Assembly (NCBI GenBank): GCA_965212245.1
Contig: OZ243107.1
Coordinates: forward strand, 1-64,000
Origin: CAKZNE01 sp040222435
Lineage (GTDB): Bacteria; Bacteroidota; Bacteroidia; Flavobacteriales; Schleiferiaceae
Direction: 5' to 3'
DNA: 64,000 nt
Positions 44,755 through 54,240 of the stretch are shown in pieces. The position numbers were made by a program, and so were the translations under genes. Below the pieces are notes generated by a model. The model saw nothing but the letters and a program-made list of their open reading frames with translations, was not told where the DNA came from and did not search any database. Every line of letters starts with the position of its first letter. Position 1 is the stretch's first letter.

Positions 44755-47241
44755 ATGAATTCATTTTTTTCAAATAACAAATCTGTTATACTGGCGATAG
44801 TAGCCCTCCTAGTGGTGAACCTTATCTATTTTTTTCCAACCCTTACCGGAAAAGTCCTGGCTCAGGATGATATCATAGGTGGAAAAGCCAAACAAAGGGA
44901 AATGCGTGAATACAGGGAAGACACCGGGAAAGAGGCTCTTTGGACTAACGCTATGTTTAGTGGTATGCCTACTTTTCAGCTTGGCGTGGGTTATCCTAAC
45001 AATGTATTTACTTATATACACCTTAGTGCTACGCGAATACTTAATATGGGTAGTACTACCAGTATATATATTACCGCTACCCTGTTACTTTGCTTCTTTG
45101 CCTTTCTGCAAAGCTTTAAGGTAAAAACCTGGCTGGCATTTACCGGAGCCATAATGTTTGCCTTTTCCGGATTCTTCATAATCTCTTTTGCCGCAGGTCA
45201 CAATCTTAAAGTTTTAGTAGCCGGGTATTCTGTTGCCATGATTATGGGTATAACTATGGCCTACCGTGGTAAGCTATGGATGGGAGCCCTTTTCACAGCC
45301 TTTTTCGCAGGCTGGAGCATTTTTGCAAACCATTTTCAAATTACATTCTACACTCTTTTTATCGCCTTTTTCATCGCCCTGGCTTACTTTATTTATGCGA
45401 TTAAAGAAAAAGAGATAAGTAAGTTCATTAAAACCTCACTGGTGTTATTGGTAGCCGGTTTAATAGGTGTTGCACCAAACCTGGGTAACATCTGGAGTAC
45501 TTATACCTACTCACAGGAAAGTATGAGAGGGGGAAAATCGGATTTAGCCACCAAGGAAAATAAGGAAGGACTGGAGTTTGATTATGCCATGTCATGGTCA
45601 TACAGTCCGCTGGAAACCATGGGTATTTTTGTTCCTCAGGTAATGGGCGGTGGAGCTAAGGAAAATTATGAAGGTACAGAAGTTTACGATTTCCTCCGTC
45701 AAAACCTTAGTCAGCAAGGTGTGAGTAGAAACAAAATTGATCAGGTAACTAATCAATATACAGGTTCTACGGTTTATTGGGGTGAACAGAGTTTGGTAAA
45801 TGGTGCGTACTACGCTGGCGCTCCGCTCCTTTTCCTCTTTTTTATAGGTATCTTTTTCCTTAAAGGCCCCACCCGGCTTTGGGTAATTCTCTCCTCACTC
45901 CTTTCTCTTTTCATGGCCTGGGGCTATCATTTTGAAAGCTTTAACCGGATTATGTATGATCATTTTCCATTAGTCAATAAATTTCGGGTCCCCAGTATGT
46001 CACTGGTAATTCTCTTTATGCTATTACCTTTTGTGGGCATGTTGGGAATAGATCGGTTTGTAAAGTCTGATATGAACCTGGCTCAGAAAAAAAGTCTTTT
46101 GCTACGTGCTCTTTATTTGTCTGCCGGTCCTGTTTTATTTATTGCCCTTCTAGGCCCTTCCTTCTTTGACTTTGCAGGAGTAAGAGATGCCACTCTTCAG
46201 CAACAGGGCTTTGATATGGCTATGCTGGAAGATACACGACAAAACCTGATGCGTAATTCCGCATTTAAATCTCTCCTGCTTATTACACTTTCTTTTGGTT
46301 TACTTTGGTTTTACAATACCGGTAAAATCAAATATAGTTACCTGGCAGGCGGTCTGGCCATTTTATTAATCGGAGATCTGATGTACTTTGACCGGGATCA
46401 GTTAGGGAGTGAAGAGTTCATTACCGATCGGAATTATGCTAATTTATACAGCCAACCCAGTGCGGCTGATCAGCAAATTATGCAGAACGAGAAAGATGAG
46501 CACTACCGGGTTTGGAACGCCACTACATCGCTTACATCGGACTCATACACCTCCTACTTTCACCACTCAATAGGTGGCTATCATGGTGCCAAATTACAAC
46601 GTTACCAGGATTTGATAGATCGCCAGCTGAGTAAACAAAATATGGCGGCATTCAATATGCTGAACACCAAGTGGGTTATTCAAAGTAACCGCCAGGGCCA
46701 GGGTGGTGAAGTTGCTCTGCAGAACCCGGGAGCATTGGGCAACGCCTGGTTTGTAGACTCTGTTAAGATTGTTGGCACCGCAGATGAAGAAATGGATGCC
46801 CTTACCGAACTAAACCCGGCTAAAACAGCTATAGTACATAATGAATTCAAGGATTTTGTTCAAACCATAAACCCATCCAGTCCTGCTAACCGTATTCAAC
46901 TTACGGACTATAGCCCCAATCACTTAACTTATTCGGCTAACGTTTCAGGAGCATCTTCTTTAGCTGTTTTTTCTGAAATATATTATAAGCCTGAGCAACA
47001 GGCCTGGCAAGCCTACATAGATGGCCAGGCGGTTGATCATTTTCGGGCAAACTATCTTCTAAGAGCATTGAACATACCACCCGGAAAGCATACGGTTGAG
47101 TTCAGGTTTACCCCAAAAACTTATGTGATGGGTGAAAAAATTGACTTGACTGCCAGTATTGTTTTGGTATTGGGTATTGGGTTGATCCTATTCTTCACAA
47201 ATCGCTCTTCCAAAAAAATGCGGGATACGGCTGAGAGCTAA
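44755..47241 (+). CDS. YfhO-family membrane protein
   Basis: 828-residue multi-pass membrane protein. The N-terminal two thirds hold ten or more helices, with DDIIGGKAKQREMREYREDT after the first; the C-terminal part is a periplasmic domain (LTDYSPNHLTYSANVSG and FRFTPKTYVMGEKI). YfhO proteins belong to the GT-C-like glycosyltransferase superfamily and in Gram-positives add sugars to lipoteichoic acid or peptidoglycan. In Bacteroidota the acceptor is unknown. The GT4 gene starts on the last base of its stop region (one-base overlap), so the genes are coupled. Confidence 0.88.
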   Translation: MNSFFSNNKSVILAIVALLVVNLIYFFPTLTGKVLAQDDIIGGKAKQREMREYREDTGKEALWTNAMFSGMPTFQLGVGYPNNVFTYIHLSATRILNMGSTTSIYITATLLLCFFAFLQSFKVKTWLAFTGAIMFAFSGFFIISFAAGHNLKVLVAGYSVAMIMGITMAYRGKLWMGALFTAFFAGWSIFANHFQITFYTLFIAFFIALAYFIYAIKEKEISKFIKTSLVLLVAGLIGVAPNLGNIWSTYTYSQESMRGGKSDLATKENKEGLEFDYAMSWSYSPLETMGIFVPQVMGGGAKENYEGTEVYDFLRQNLSQQGVSRNKIDQVTNQYTGSTVYWGEQSLVNGAYYAGAPLLFLFFIGIFFLKGPTRLWVILSSLLSLFMAWGYHFESFNRIMYDHFPLVNKFRVPSMSLVILFMLLPFVGMLGIDRFVKSDMNLAQKKSLLLRALYLSAGPVLFIALLGPSFFDFAGVRDATLQQQGFDMAMLEDTRQNLMRNSAFKSLLLITLSFGLLWFYNTGKIKYSYLAGGLAILLIGDLMYFDRDQLGSEEFITDRNYANLYSQPSAADQQIMQNEKDEHYRVWNATTSLTSDSYTSYFHHSIGGYHGAKLQRYQDLIDRQLSKQNMAAFNMLNTKWVIQSNRQGQGGEVALQNPGALGNAWFVDSVKIVGTADEEMDALTELNPAKTAIVHNEFKDFVQTINPSSPANRIQLTDYSPNHLTYSANVSGASSLAVFSEIYYKPEQQAWQAYIDGQAVDHFRANYLLRALNIPPGKHTVEFRFTPKTYVMGEKIDLTASIVLVLGIGLILFFTNRSSKKMRDTAES

Positions 47242-48521
47242 TGAAGAGGGTTCTTATTATATCTTACTACTGGCCACCTGCTGGTGGAATTTCTGTTCTG
47301 CGTTCCCTTAAGTTTGCGAAATATTTACATCGTATGGGGTGGGAAGTGGTAGTATACGCCCCGGAAAATGCAGATTACCCTATCATTGATGAAGGTAATG
47401 CTGAGGATATTCCACCTAACATAGAGATAATTAAGGGCAAAATAATTGAGCCTTTTGCTCTCTTTAAAAAAGTAAGCGGACGAAAAACCAAGGATTCTTC
47501 CAACCCGGTGTATCAGCGGGATCGTAAAAGTTCTTTGATAGACCGTATCTCCATTTGGATAAGAGCTAATTTTTTTATTCCCGATGCACGGGCTTTATGG
47601 ATAAAGCCTTCTGTAAAAAAGCTCAGCACGTATTTGCAAGTTAATCCGGTTGATGTATTACTAACCGATGGGCCCCCTCATACCAATACCGTTATAGCTG
47701 CACGCCTATCCAAAAAATTTAATATTCCCTGGTTAGCTGATTTTCAAGACCCCTGGACTCAGGTTGACTATTATAAAATGATGAAGATCAGTGGTGTGGC
47801 TGATTGGATACACCGCAGAATGGAACAAACTGTTTTCCAAACGGCTAAACGAACTACCATTGTAAGCCCCAGCTGGAAAAAAGACCTGGAAAGAATTGGA
47901 GCTAAAAATGTAAGTGTAGTGTACTGGGGTTATGATGAAGATGATTTTAAAAGCATTCAACCCGAGCCTAACCCTGATGTATTTACCATAATACACGCTG
48001 GCACCGTAGGTTTTGATCGGCTCCCAGGCACATTTATCACACAAATTGACCGCTTGAGTAAAGAAAATGCCGCACAAAACATTGAAGTACATTTTTATGG
48101 TCCGGTAGATTTTGAACTTAAAGAACAGGTAGTAAAACTTGGGCTTGATGATGTGGTCCTGTTTAAAGGAAATATCAATCGCCACATGATGTTGAAAAAG
48201 CTTATGGAAAGCAATGTTCAACTATTATTACTAAACAAAGCTGATAACGCTATGGGCCGCTTGCCCGGAAAGTTATACGAATACCTCAGGGTTAAAAAAC
48301 CTATCCTTGGGTTAGGTCTGCCTGGCAGTGATGCCAGTAGTATTCTTCAAAACACTCAAACGGGCAAAGTGGTGAATTATGAGGATGCTGAAGGCATCTA
48401 TCATTTTTTATCTCAAGCTCTTCAAAAGAATAAGCAACCTTTTACTCCTGTTAACATTGAGCAATTTTCCAGTGAAAATCAGATTGGTAAAATATCTGAC
48501 TTGCTCAAAGAAATAATCTGA
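47241..48521 (+). CDS. Glycosyltransferase family 4-like protein
   Basis: 426-residue GT-B transferase. The N-terminal domain opens VLIISYYWPPAGGISVLRSL, and the C-terminal donor domain carries a typical GRLPGKLYEYLRVKKPILGL segment, where the Glu in EYL corresponds to the second catalytic Glu position. Probably cytoplasmic and peripheral, adding a sugar to a growing lipid-linked glycan. It shares one base with the YfhO gene and is followed one base later by the next gene, so all three form an operon. Confidence 0.85.
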   Translation: MKRVLIISYYWPPAGGISVLRSLKFAKYLHRMGWEVVVYAPENADYPIIDEGNAEDIPPNIEIIKGKIIEPFALFKKVSGRKTKDSSNPVYQRDRKSSLIDRISIWIRANFFIPDARALWIKPSVKKLSTYLQVNPVDVLLTDGPPHTNTVIAARLSKKFNIPWLADFQDPWTQVDYYKMMKISGVADWIHRRMEQTVFQTAKRTTIVSPSWKKDLERIGAKNVSVVYWGYDEDDFKSIQPEPNPDVFTIIHAGTVGFDRLPGTFITQIDRLSKENAAQNIEVHFYGPVDFELKEQVVKLGLDDVVLFKGNINRHMMLKKLMESNVQLLLLNKADNAMGRLPGKLYEYLRVKKPILGLGLPGSDASSILQNTQTGKVVNYEDAEGIYHFLSQALQKNKQPFTPVNIEQFSSENQIGKISDLLKEII

Positions 48522-48522
48522 A

Positions 48523-49920
48523 ATGATTCGTAAGCATAACATCCTCTGTTTTCTGGATAGCGACTCTGGCCGTGATGTAGAAATTGTTATGCCGGTGATT
48601 GCCTTCGCAGAGCAATATTTAAATTCTACTGTCCATTTGGGTTTTACGTGGGATTTGGACATCATGTATCGTTTAAAACCAGAACTGGTGATGCTACCTA
48701 ATACGGTAGGATCTAAACTTTATTTTGAAATATCACAATATGCCCACCAACAGAATATCCCGGTTTTCGCTCTCACTTCGGAAGGTAACATTCGCACTGA
48801 TGGTAGCTTTTACTACTGGGGTTACAATACTGATAAAACATTTTATCAAAAATACCTTTGCTGTTGGTCCGGGAGAACAAGAGATTTTTTGAGGTCAGAG
48901 CTACCTGAAATTGCTGAGCGCATTGTATTCACAGGCGCTACAGGCTTTGATCGTTACCGCATTTTTAATTTTGCTGAGAAACATCCATTCTTAAGTAAAG
49001 CAGGAAAAGGTTCCTATAAAAAGGTAATAGGATACGCAGGTTGGGCTTTTGGTAAGTTATCCAACGAGCAAGGTATTGAGGAAGTCCTGCATTACTTTAA
49101 GGGAGACCGCTCAGGCCTCAAATGGATGGAAAATCAAATGCTTGAGGTGGAAGCAATTCTAAAAACCCTTATTGAGAAGAATCCCGATATTTTATTTATC
49201 CTTAAACGCCACCCCAATGAAGCTAATCCATCCATTACAGTAGAAGGGCAAAATGAAATGAATCGTTTGCAACACTATGACAATGTTTGGTATGTAAACG
49301 ACAGAACTACTAATATCCATGACCTCATTAGTGTCTCGGATCTTTGGATGAGTTTTGAGTCTACTACAGCGATGGAAACCTGGATGATGGGCTATAAACC
49401 TACCATCTTTCTTAACCCTGATCCGGATTTTAACCGGGACCCCACTTATAAAGGAACTGTTATGGTAGAAAGCAGCATTGCCGCACAACGGCTAATAGAT
49501 GAGTTTTACCAAAGCGGCCGGATACAGGCTTTTGATGTTGAAGAGAAAGTAGCCGCACGTAAAGAGATTATTGAATATACGATTGGCTCCGATGATGGCC
49601 TGAATCACGTTAGAGCCGGATATTACCTGGAAAAGACCTTGCCGGTTGAAAACAGGGCTAAATACTTCCGGAAACAGAAGTATCTCCTTATGAATTATCT
49701 GATGCGCTTAGGGAGCCTGGTGTATTATAAGCCTCTGTTTCTAGGCTTACCTAAATTCAAAAAAACAACCTGGATCTTTGATAATTTCCGTTTGAAAAAA
49801 GCCACAGTTAGGAAAAAAGAGTATTTATCGCAAACCCAGCGATTCTACCAGAATGTCATTTCAGATGAAACAAAACCCTCCAAGGAAAAACTATATAATA
49901 AAGCTAATATCAAGCACTGA
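48523..49920 (+). CDS. Putative surface-carbohydrate biosynthesis / GT-B-like transferase
   Basis: 465-residue protein without a confident family. Features suggesting a CDP-glycerol-transferase-like or related GT-B fold include a nucleotide-like first domain (HNILCFLDSDSGRDVEIVMP), ILFILKRHPNE in the middle and LISVSDLWMSFESTTAMETW, the last resembling the donor-binding ST(T)AMEA region of such enzymes. It lies last in the YfhO-GT4 operon, opposite the pse operon. It could use CMP-pseudaminic acid or another donor, but this is only inference. The C-terminal 60 residues are basic and may bind membrane. Confidence 0.6.
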   Translation: MIRKHNILCFLDSDSGRDVEIVMPVIAFAEQYLNSTVHLGFTWDLDIMYRLKPELVMLPNTVGSKLYFEISQYAHQQNIPVFALTSEGNIRTDGSFYYWGYNTDKTFYQKYLCCWSGRTRDFLRSELPEIAERIVFTGATGFDRYRIFNFAEKHPFLSKAGKGSYKKVIGYAGWAFGKLSNEQGIEEVLHYFKGDRSGLKWMENQMLEVEAILKTLIEKNPDILFILKRHPNEANPSITVEGQNEMNRLQHYDNVWYVNDRTTNIHDLISVSDLWMSFESTTAMETWMMGYKPTIFLNPDPDFNRDPTYKGTVMVESSIAAQRLIDEFYQSGRIQAFDVEEKVAARKEIIEYTIGSDDGLNHVRAGYYLEKTLPVENRAKYFRKQKYLLMNYLMRLGSLVYYKPLFLGLPKFKKTTWIFDNFRLKKATVRKKEYLSQTQRFYQNVISDETKPSKEKLYNKANIKH

Positions 49921-49946
49921 AATTAGCTTTACGAAAGGATAAGTTA

Positions 49947-50196
49947 TTAATCTACTTCTTCGTAGTCAATATACTCCCCCACTTTTTTTCCTCCGTCTTT
50001 ATGTTGCTCAGGGGTATACGTAATAGTTACATCTCCTTCCTGTCTTTTACGAAATGTATGGTCTGACTGGTACCGCCCCCCCCCCCTGCGTCCTTCGGCC
50101 ATGCGCTGCATAGCCCTGTCGAAAAGGTCTGATGAAAAGGTATTTCACCAGAAAATATATCAGGTAAAAGAAAAGCGCAAATAATATAAAACTCAC
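49947..50196 (-). pseudogene. DUF4834-like small membrane protein gene, reading frame disrupted
   Basis: Downstream of carB on the same strand, the GTG at 50196 (4 bases past the carB stop) begins a membrane-helix frame, VSFILFALFFYLIYFLVKYLF. The next part, SDLFDRAMQRMAEGRR, a Gly run, RYQSDHTFRKRQEGDVTITY and the C-terminus VGEYIDYEEVD, is in another frame. Removing one T from TTTT (plus-strand AAAA at about 50141-50144) restores a single 82-residue frame. The span is 250 bases, one more than a multiple of three. GEYVDYEEID-like tails mark DUF4834 proteins. The break may be a real frameshift, a recoding site or an assembly error; an 11-base G/C homopolymer lies in the same gene. Confidence 0.6.
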
Positions 50197-50200
50197 GATC

Positions 50201-53047
50201 TTACTTACTTAAATAAAGGTTGCGTTCAGAATAAATCTTCTTAAATACCGGATCTCCCAGATCTTTTATAAAATAAATTTTTTCACCGGTTGACTTCATT
50301 TCCGGTCCTAACGCTTTGTTTACCTTATGAAATTTGTTAAATGAAAATACGGGCTGCTTAATAGCCCACCCGCCACGTTTAGGATTAAACTTAAAATCCT
50401 TCACTTTATTTTTCCTTAACATCACTTTAGTAGCATAGTTCACATAAGGTTCATCATAAGCTTTAGCTATGAATGGTACCGTCCTTGAAGCCCTTGGGTT
50501 CGCCTCAATGATGTACACCTTATCATCCTTTACTGCAAACTGAATATTTATCAAACCAACCGTTCCTAAAGCTTTTGCAATTTTTCGGGTGTGCTCTTCA
50601 ATTTGATGCACAATTAAATCACCAAGGTTAAAGGGGGGTAGTGTGGCATTACTATCTCCTGAGTGAATACCACAGGGCTCAATGTGTTCCATTATTCCAA
50701 TAATATACACATCATCCCCATCACATATGGCGTCAGCCTCCGCTTCAATGGCACCATCTATATAATGATCCAGCAAAACCCGGTTTCCGGGTATAGATTT
50801 AAAAAGGTTGATCACATGATGCTCTAATTCATCCTGGTTGATAACGATTTTCATACCCTGACCGCCTAAAACATATGAGGGTCTTACCAGGATAGGAAAG
50901 CCCAACTTATTGGCCAGTTCACGGGCTTCATCTGCATTGGTAATTACCCCAAATTCAGGGTATGGGATATTATTGTCTTTTAGTAATTCGGAAAAGCGTC
51001 CACGATCCTCGGCAAGATCAAGGGCATCAAAGCTGGTTCCCAAAATATTAATACCATACTTATCCAGCTTCTCAGCTAACTTCAAAGCGGTTTGACCACC
51101 CAACTGTACAATAACGCCTTCGGGTTTTTCGTGGAGGATGATATCATAAATATGCTCCCAGAAGACCGGTTCAAAGTAAAGTTTATCAGCTGTGTCAAAA
51201 TCTGTAGAAACTGTTTCGGGATTACAGTTGATCATGATAGTTTCATAGCCACATTCCTTTGCAGCCAATACACCATGTACACAACAGTAATCAAACTCAA
51301 TTCCCTGACCAATACGGTTAGGGCCTGAGCCCAGTACAATCACCTTAGGCTTATCGGTAGACTCACTTTCATTTTCAGAAAAACGCTTTCCGGCATCCTC
51401 CATTTCCATTTCAAAAGTAGAATAGTAATATGGGGTTTGTGCCTGAAATTCAGCTGCACATGTATCCACCAGCTTCCACACTCTCTTAATCCCTGCATCG
51501 GTTCGCTTGGTGTGAACTTCACTTTCAAGACACCCTATCATATGAGCAATCTGGCGATCAGCAAAACCTTTCATCTTTGCATCAAGCAATAACTCCTCGG
51601 GCAGGTTATTTACATTATAATTCTGTATCTCACTGTGTATTTGGACCAACTCATCTATCTGACGCAAAAACCACATATCAATCTTGGTAATGTCATGTAT
51701 CCTGCGCAGTGGTATACCCAGCTGAATAGCATCGTAAATTACAAAAACCCGGTTCCAGCTGGCTTTATCCAGCATCTCTAAAACCTGATCCTGATCGGAA
51801 TAACCACGGCCATCAGCGCCTAAACCATTCCGCTTTACTTCAAGTGACTGGGCGGCCTTTTGAAGAGCCTCCTGGAAAGACCGGCCAATAGCCATTACCT
51901 CTCCTACTGATTTCATCTGTATGCCCAACCTTCGGTCTGCACCTTCAAATTTTTCAAAATTCCAGCGTGGTATCTTTACTATCACATAATCCAGTGTAGG
52001 CTCAAAATAAGCGGTAGTGGTTTTGGTTATCTGGTTAAACAACTCGTCAAGGTTGTAACCAATGGCCAGTTTTGCCGCTACTTTAGCAATCGGATACCCG
52101 GTTGCTTTGGATGCCAGTGCAGATGAACGGGAAACCCTGGGATTGATCTCAATAGCAACAATATCTTCTTTTTCATCATTACTTACTGCAAATTGCACAT
52201 TACATCCCCCGGCAAAAGTTCCGATGGAACGCATCATTTTAATGGCCATATCCCGCATTCTCTGATAGGTGGTATCAGAGAGTGTCATAGCCGGAGCCAC
52301 GGTAATAGAGTCTCCGGTATGGATACCCATAGGGTCCATGTTTTCTATAGAACAGATAATGACCACATTATCATTCGCATCGCGTAACAGTTCCAGTTCA
52401 TACTCCTTCCAACCCAACAAGGCTTTATCTATCATCACCTCGTGTATCGGTGATACTTCTAACCCCCGGGAAAGAGCTTCTTCAAAATCATCCTTGGTAT
52501 GTACAAAAGTTGCGCCTGTACCTCCTAAGGTGTAGGAGGCCCTGATACAAAGTGGAAAACCAAAATCCTGGGCTACTTCCTTACCCTTTAGGAAGGATGT
52601 GGCGGTTTTGGAAGGTGCCATAGGTATACCAATCTTTTCCATCAGTACCCTAAACTCCTCGCGGTCTTCCGTAATGTTGATCGCATCAATATCCACTCCT
52701 ATTATCTTTACACCGTGTTTTTCCCAAACACCTTGTTTATCAGCTTCTATGCAAAGGTTAAGAGCAGTTTGTCCTCCCATAGTGGGCAATACAGCATCAA
52801 TCTTATGTTCTGATAATATTTGCTGGATTGATTCTACCTCAAGGGGAAGTAAATAAATGTTATCCGCCACCACTTTATCGGTCATAATAGTAGCCGGATT
52901 GGAGTTTATGAGGGTTACCTCAATTCCCTCTTCCCGCAATGAACGGGAAGCCTGGGATCCTGAATAGTCAAATTCACAGGCCTGGCCAATAATGATTGGG
53001 CCGCTTCCTATAATGAGTACAGATTTGATGGATTGATCTTTTGGCAT
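50201..53047 (-). CDS. carB: Carbamoyl-phosphate synthase large subunit, without C-terminal regulatory domain
   Basis: ATP-dependent synthesis of carbamoyl phosphate for arginine and pyrimidines. Two ATP-grasp halves are present: SVLIIGSGPIIIGQACEFDYSG and ATFVHTKDDFEEAL in the first; VIVLGSGPNRIGQGIEFDYC and RPSYVLGGQGMKI in the second. Length is 948 residues against about 1070 in E. coli, and the sequence stops at the end of the second synthetase unit, where the MGS-like allosteric domain would begin. Short CarB forms are common in Flavobacteria. carA is not adjacent here. The disrupted DUF4834-like gene follows it. Confidence 0.95.
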   Translation of the reverse strand: MPKDQSIKSVLIIGSGPIIIGQACEFDYSGSQASRSLREEGIEVTLINSNPATIMTDKVVADNIYLLPLEVESIQQILSEHKIDAVLPTMGGQTALNLCIEADKQGVWEKHGVKIIGVDIDAINITEDREEFRVLMEKIGIPMAPSKTATSFLKGKEVAQDFGFPLCIRASYTLGGTGATFVHTKDDFEEALSRGLEVSPIHEVMIDKALLGWKEYELELLRDANDNVVIICSIENMDPMGIHTGDSITVAPAMTLSDTTYQRMRDMAIKMMRSIGTFAGGCNVQFAVSNDEKEDIVAIEINPRVSRSSALASKATGYPIAKVAAKLAIGYNLDELFNQITKTTTAYFEPTLDYVIVKIPRWNFEKFEGADRRLGIQMKSVGEVMAIGRSFQEALQKAAQSLEVKRNGLGADGRGYSDQDQVLEMLDKASWNRVFVIYDAIQLGIPLRRIHDITKIDMWFLRQIDELVQIHSEIQNYNVNNLPEELLLDAKMKGFADRQIAHMIGCLESEVHTKRTDAGIKRVWKLVDTCAAEFQAQTPYYYSTFEMEMEDAGKRFSENESESTDKPKVIVLGSGPNRIGQGIEFDYCCVHGVLAAKECGYETIMINCNPETVSTDFDTADKLYFEPVFWEHIYDIILHEKPEGVIVQLGGQTALKLAEKLDKYGINILGTSFDALDLAEDRGRFSELLKDNNIPYPEFGVITNADEARELANKLGFPILVRPSYVLGGQGMKIVINQDELEHHVINLFKSIPGNRVLLDHYIDGAIEAEADAICDGDDVYIIGIMEHIEPCGIHSGDSNATLPPFNLGDLIVHQIEEHTRKIAKALGTVGLINIQFAVKDDKVYIIEANPRASRTVPFIAKAYDEPYVNYATKVMLRKNKVKDFKFNPKRGGWAIKQPVFSFNKFHKVNKALGPEMKSTGEKIYFIKDLGDPVFKKIYSERNLYLSK

Positions 53048-53097
53048 ATTGTAAACTATTGTGCAGCAGTGCTTTTTTAACTCTGAAGTATTTTGGC

Positions 53098-53128
53098 AAA
53101 AAAAAAGGTGTTACCGTTTGGCAACACC
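53098..53128 (-). terminator. Terminator downstream of rpmH
   Basis: On the minus strand, arms at 53128-53120 and 53115-53107 (GGTGTTGCC against GGTAACACC; one A-C mismatch) surround a 4-base loop and are followed by a run of nine U. It separates rpmH from carB. Confidence 0.8.
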
Positions 53129-53156
53129 TCAAATATCCTATTGCAAAAAGAACATC

Positions 53157-53315
53157 TTAACCTTTATAGTTTCCTTCGTCAGAAACTGTTAAACTCTTAC
53201 GACCTTTGGCTCTGCGGGAAGCCAAAACCTTGCGGCCGTTGGCAGAAGACATTCTCTCACGGAAACCGTGTTTATTTTTTCTTTTTCTATTCGAAGGTTG
53301 ATAAGTTCTTTTCAT
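53157..53315 (-). CDS. rpmH: 50S ribosomal protein L34
   Basis: Structural protein of the large ribosomal subunit, 52 residues. It starts MKRTYQPSNRKRKNKHGFRE and continues RMSSANGRKVLASRRAKGRK; the first 45 residues are the classical L34 sequence. It ends SLTVSDEGNYKG. Too short for most ORF cut-offs. It has its own promoter (TATCTTTG) and a hairpin terminator, and in many genomes lies near dnaA and rnpA, which are not here. Confidence 0.97.
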   Translation of the reverse strand: MKRTYQPSNRKRKNKHGFRERMSSANGRKVLASRRAKGRKSLTVSDEGNYKG

Positions 53316-53359
53316 TTCAATATATCTTTACCTCAATTTAATGCTCTGAATTCGGCCTG

Positions 53360-53388
53360 CAAAGATAATAGAATTTTGGAAGCCACAA
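53360..53388 (-). promoter_or_regulatory. rpmH promoter (-33 TTG, -7 TATCTTTG)
   Basis: On the minus strand TATCTTTG (53367-53360) matches TAnnTTTG exactly, and TTG (53388-53386) lies 18 bases upstream, the expected Bacteroidota spacing. Confidence 0.7.
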
Positions 53389-53405
53389 TTACTTAGATAA
53401 AAAAT

Positions 53406-54191
53406 ATGGGATATTTTTCAGGGAAAACAATTTGGATAACCGGAGCGTCATCGGGAATTGGTGAAGCCCTGGCGAAAAGTTTGAGTAGCAAAGATACTAA
53501 GCTTATACTTTCAGCAAGGAGAAAGGAGGAGTTGGAAAGGGTTAAAAATGAATGCGCCCACCCGGGAAGCATAGCTGTACTACCTCTGGATCTTGAACAA
53601 AATGGCCACGCAAATCAATGGGTAGCGGATGCCTGGCAGCTTTTTGGATCAGTAGACATATTGATAAATAATGGCGGTATCGGGCAATTTGGCAATGCTC
53701 TTGAAACCGATGAAAGTGTGGAACGTAAACTTTTTGAGATCAATTATTTTGGTAGCGTAGCCCTTACCAAACATATTCTACCTAAAATGCTGGAAGCTGG
53801 TGCCGGACAAATTATGGCCATAAGCAGTATTGCCGGTAAATTTGGCCAGCCTAAACTAGCTGCCTACTCTGCATCAAAGGGAGCTCTCACCTTATATTAT
53901 GAGAGCCTGAAAGAGGAATTAATCCAATCACCCATAAAAATACAGGTGGTAAGCCCTGGCTTTATTCAAACCAGTGTAACGCTGAACTCGCTCAAACCCG
54001 ATGGCTCTAAAATGAATACCAATAGTCCGGCTCAGGAAAACGGAATGCCCGCCAATACATTTGCTCAAAAACTAATTAAAACCATGCAAGGCTCCAGATT
54101 CCACAGCTACATTGGTAGAAAAGAATTATTGGCAGTACCCCTTCACGCTGTATTACCTTCTTTATTTTATAAACTCATCAGGAAAAACTAA
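53406..54191 (+). CDS. Short-chain dehydrogenase/reductase
   Basis: 261-residue SDR: cofactor loop TGASSGIGEALAK (11-23), NNGGIGQFG in place of the common NNAG, catalytic Ser in MAISSIAGKFG, and YSASKGA with Tyr and Lys. The C-terminal HSYIGRKELLAVPLHAVLP is seen in relatives of the DHRS7-like group. Substrate is not identifiable; lipids and sugars are both plausible. It is divergent from rpmH and is followed by the 2OG oxygenase gene with its own promoter. Confidence 0.85.
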   Translation: MGYFSGKTIWITGASSGIGEALAKSLSSKDTKLILSARRKEELERVKNECAHPGSIAVLPLDLEQNGHANQWVADAWQLFGSVDILINNGGIGQFGNALETDESVERKLFEINYFGSVALTKHILPKMLEAGAGQIMAISSIAGKFGQPKLAAYSASKGALTLYYESLKEELIQSPIKIQVVSPGFIQTSVTLNSLKPDGSKMNTNSPAQENGMPANTFAQKLIKTMQGSRFHSYIGRKELLAVPLHAVLPSLFYKLIRKN

Positions 54192-54213
54192 TGGCGGATA
54201 CAGGTGCTATTTG

Positions 54214-54221
54214 TAATTTTG
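54214..54221 (+). promoter_or_regulatory. Promoter -7 element TAATTTTG
   Basis: Exact TAnnTTTG match 20 bases before the ATG at 54241; no clear -33 element. Confidence 0.5.
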
Positions 54222-54240
54222 ATATCCTGAACCGGAAAAA

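Noticed and set aside
50075..50100. C11 tract as the direct cause of the DUF4834-like frame break
   Set aside because: The tail frame reads through the tract consistently (AGG GGG GGG GGG CGG on the minus strand); the break lies about 50 bases further upstream in that gene.
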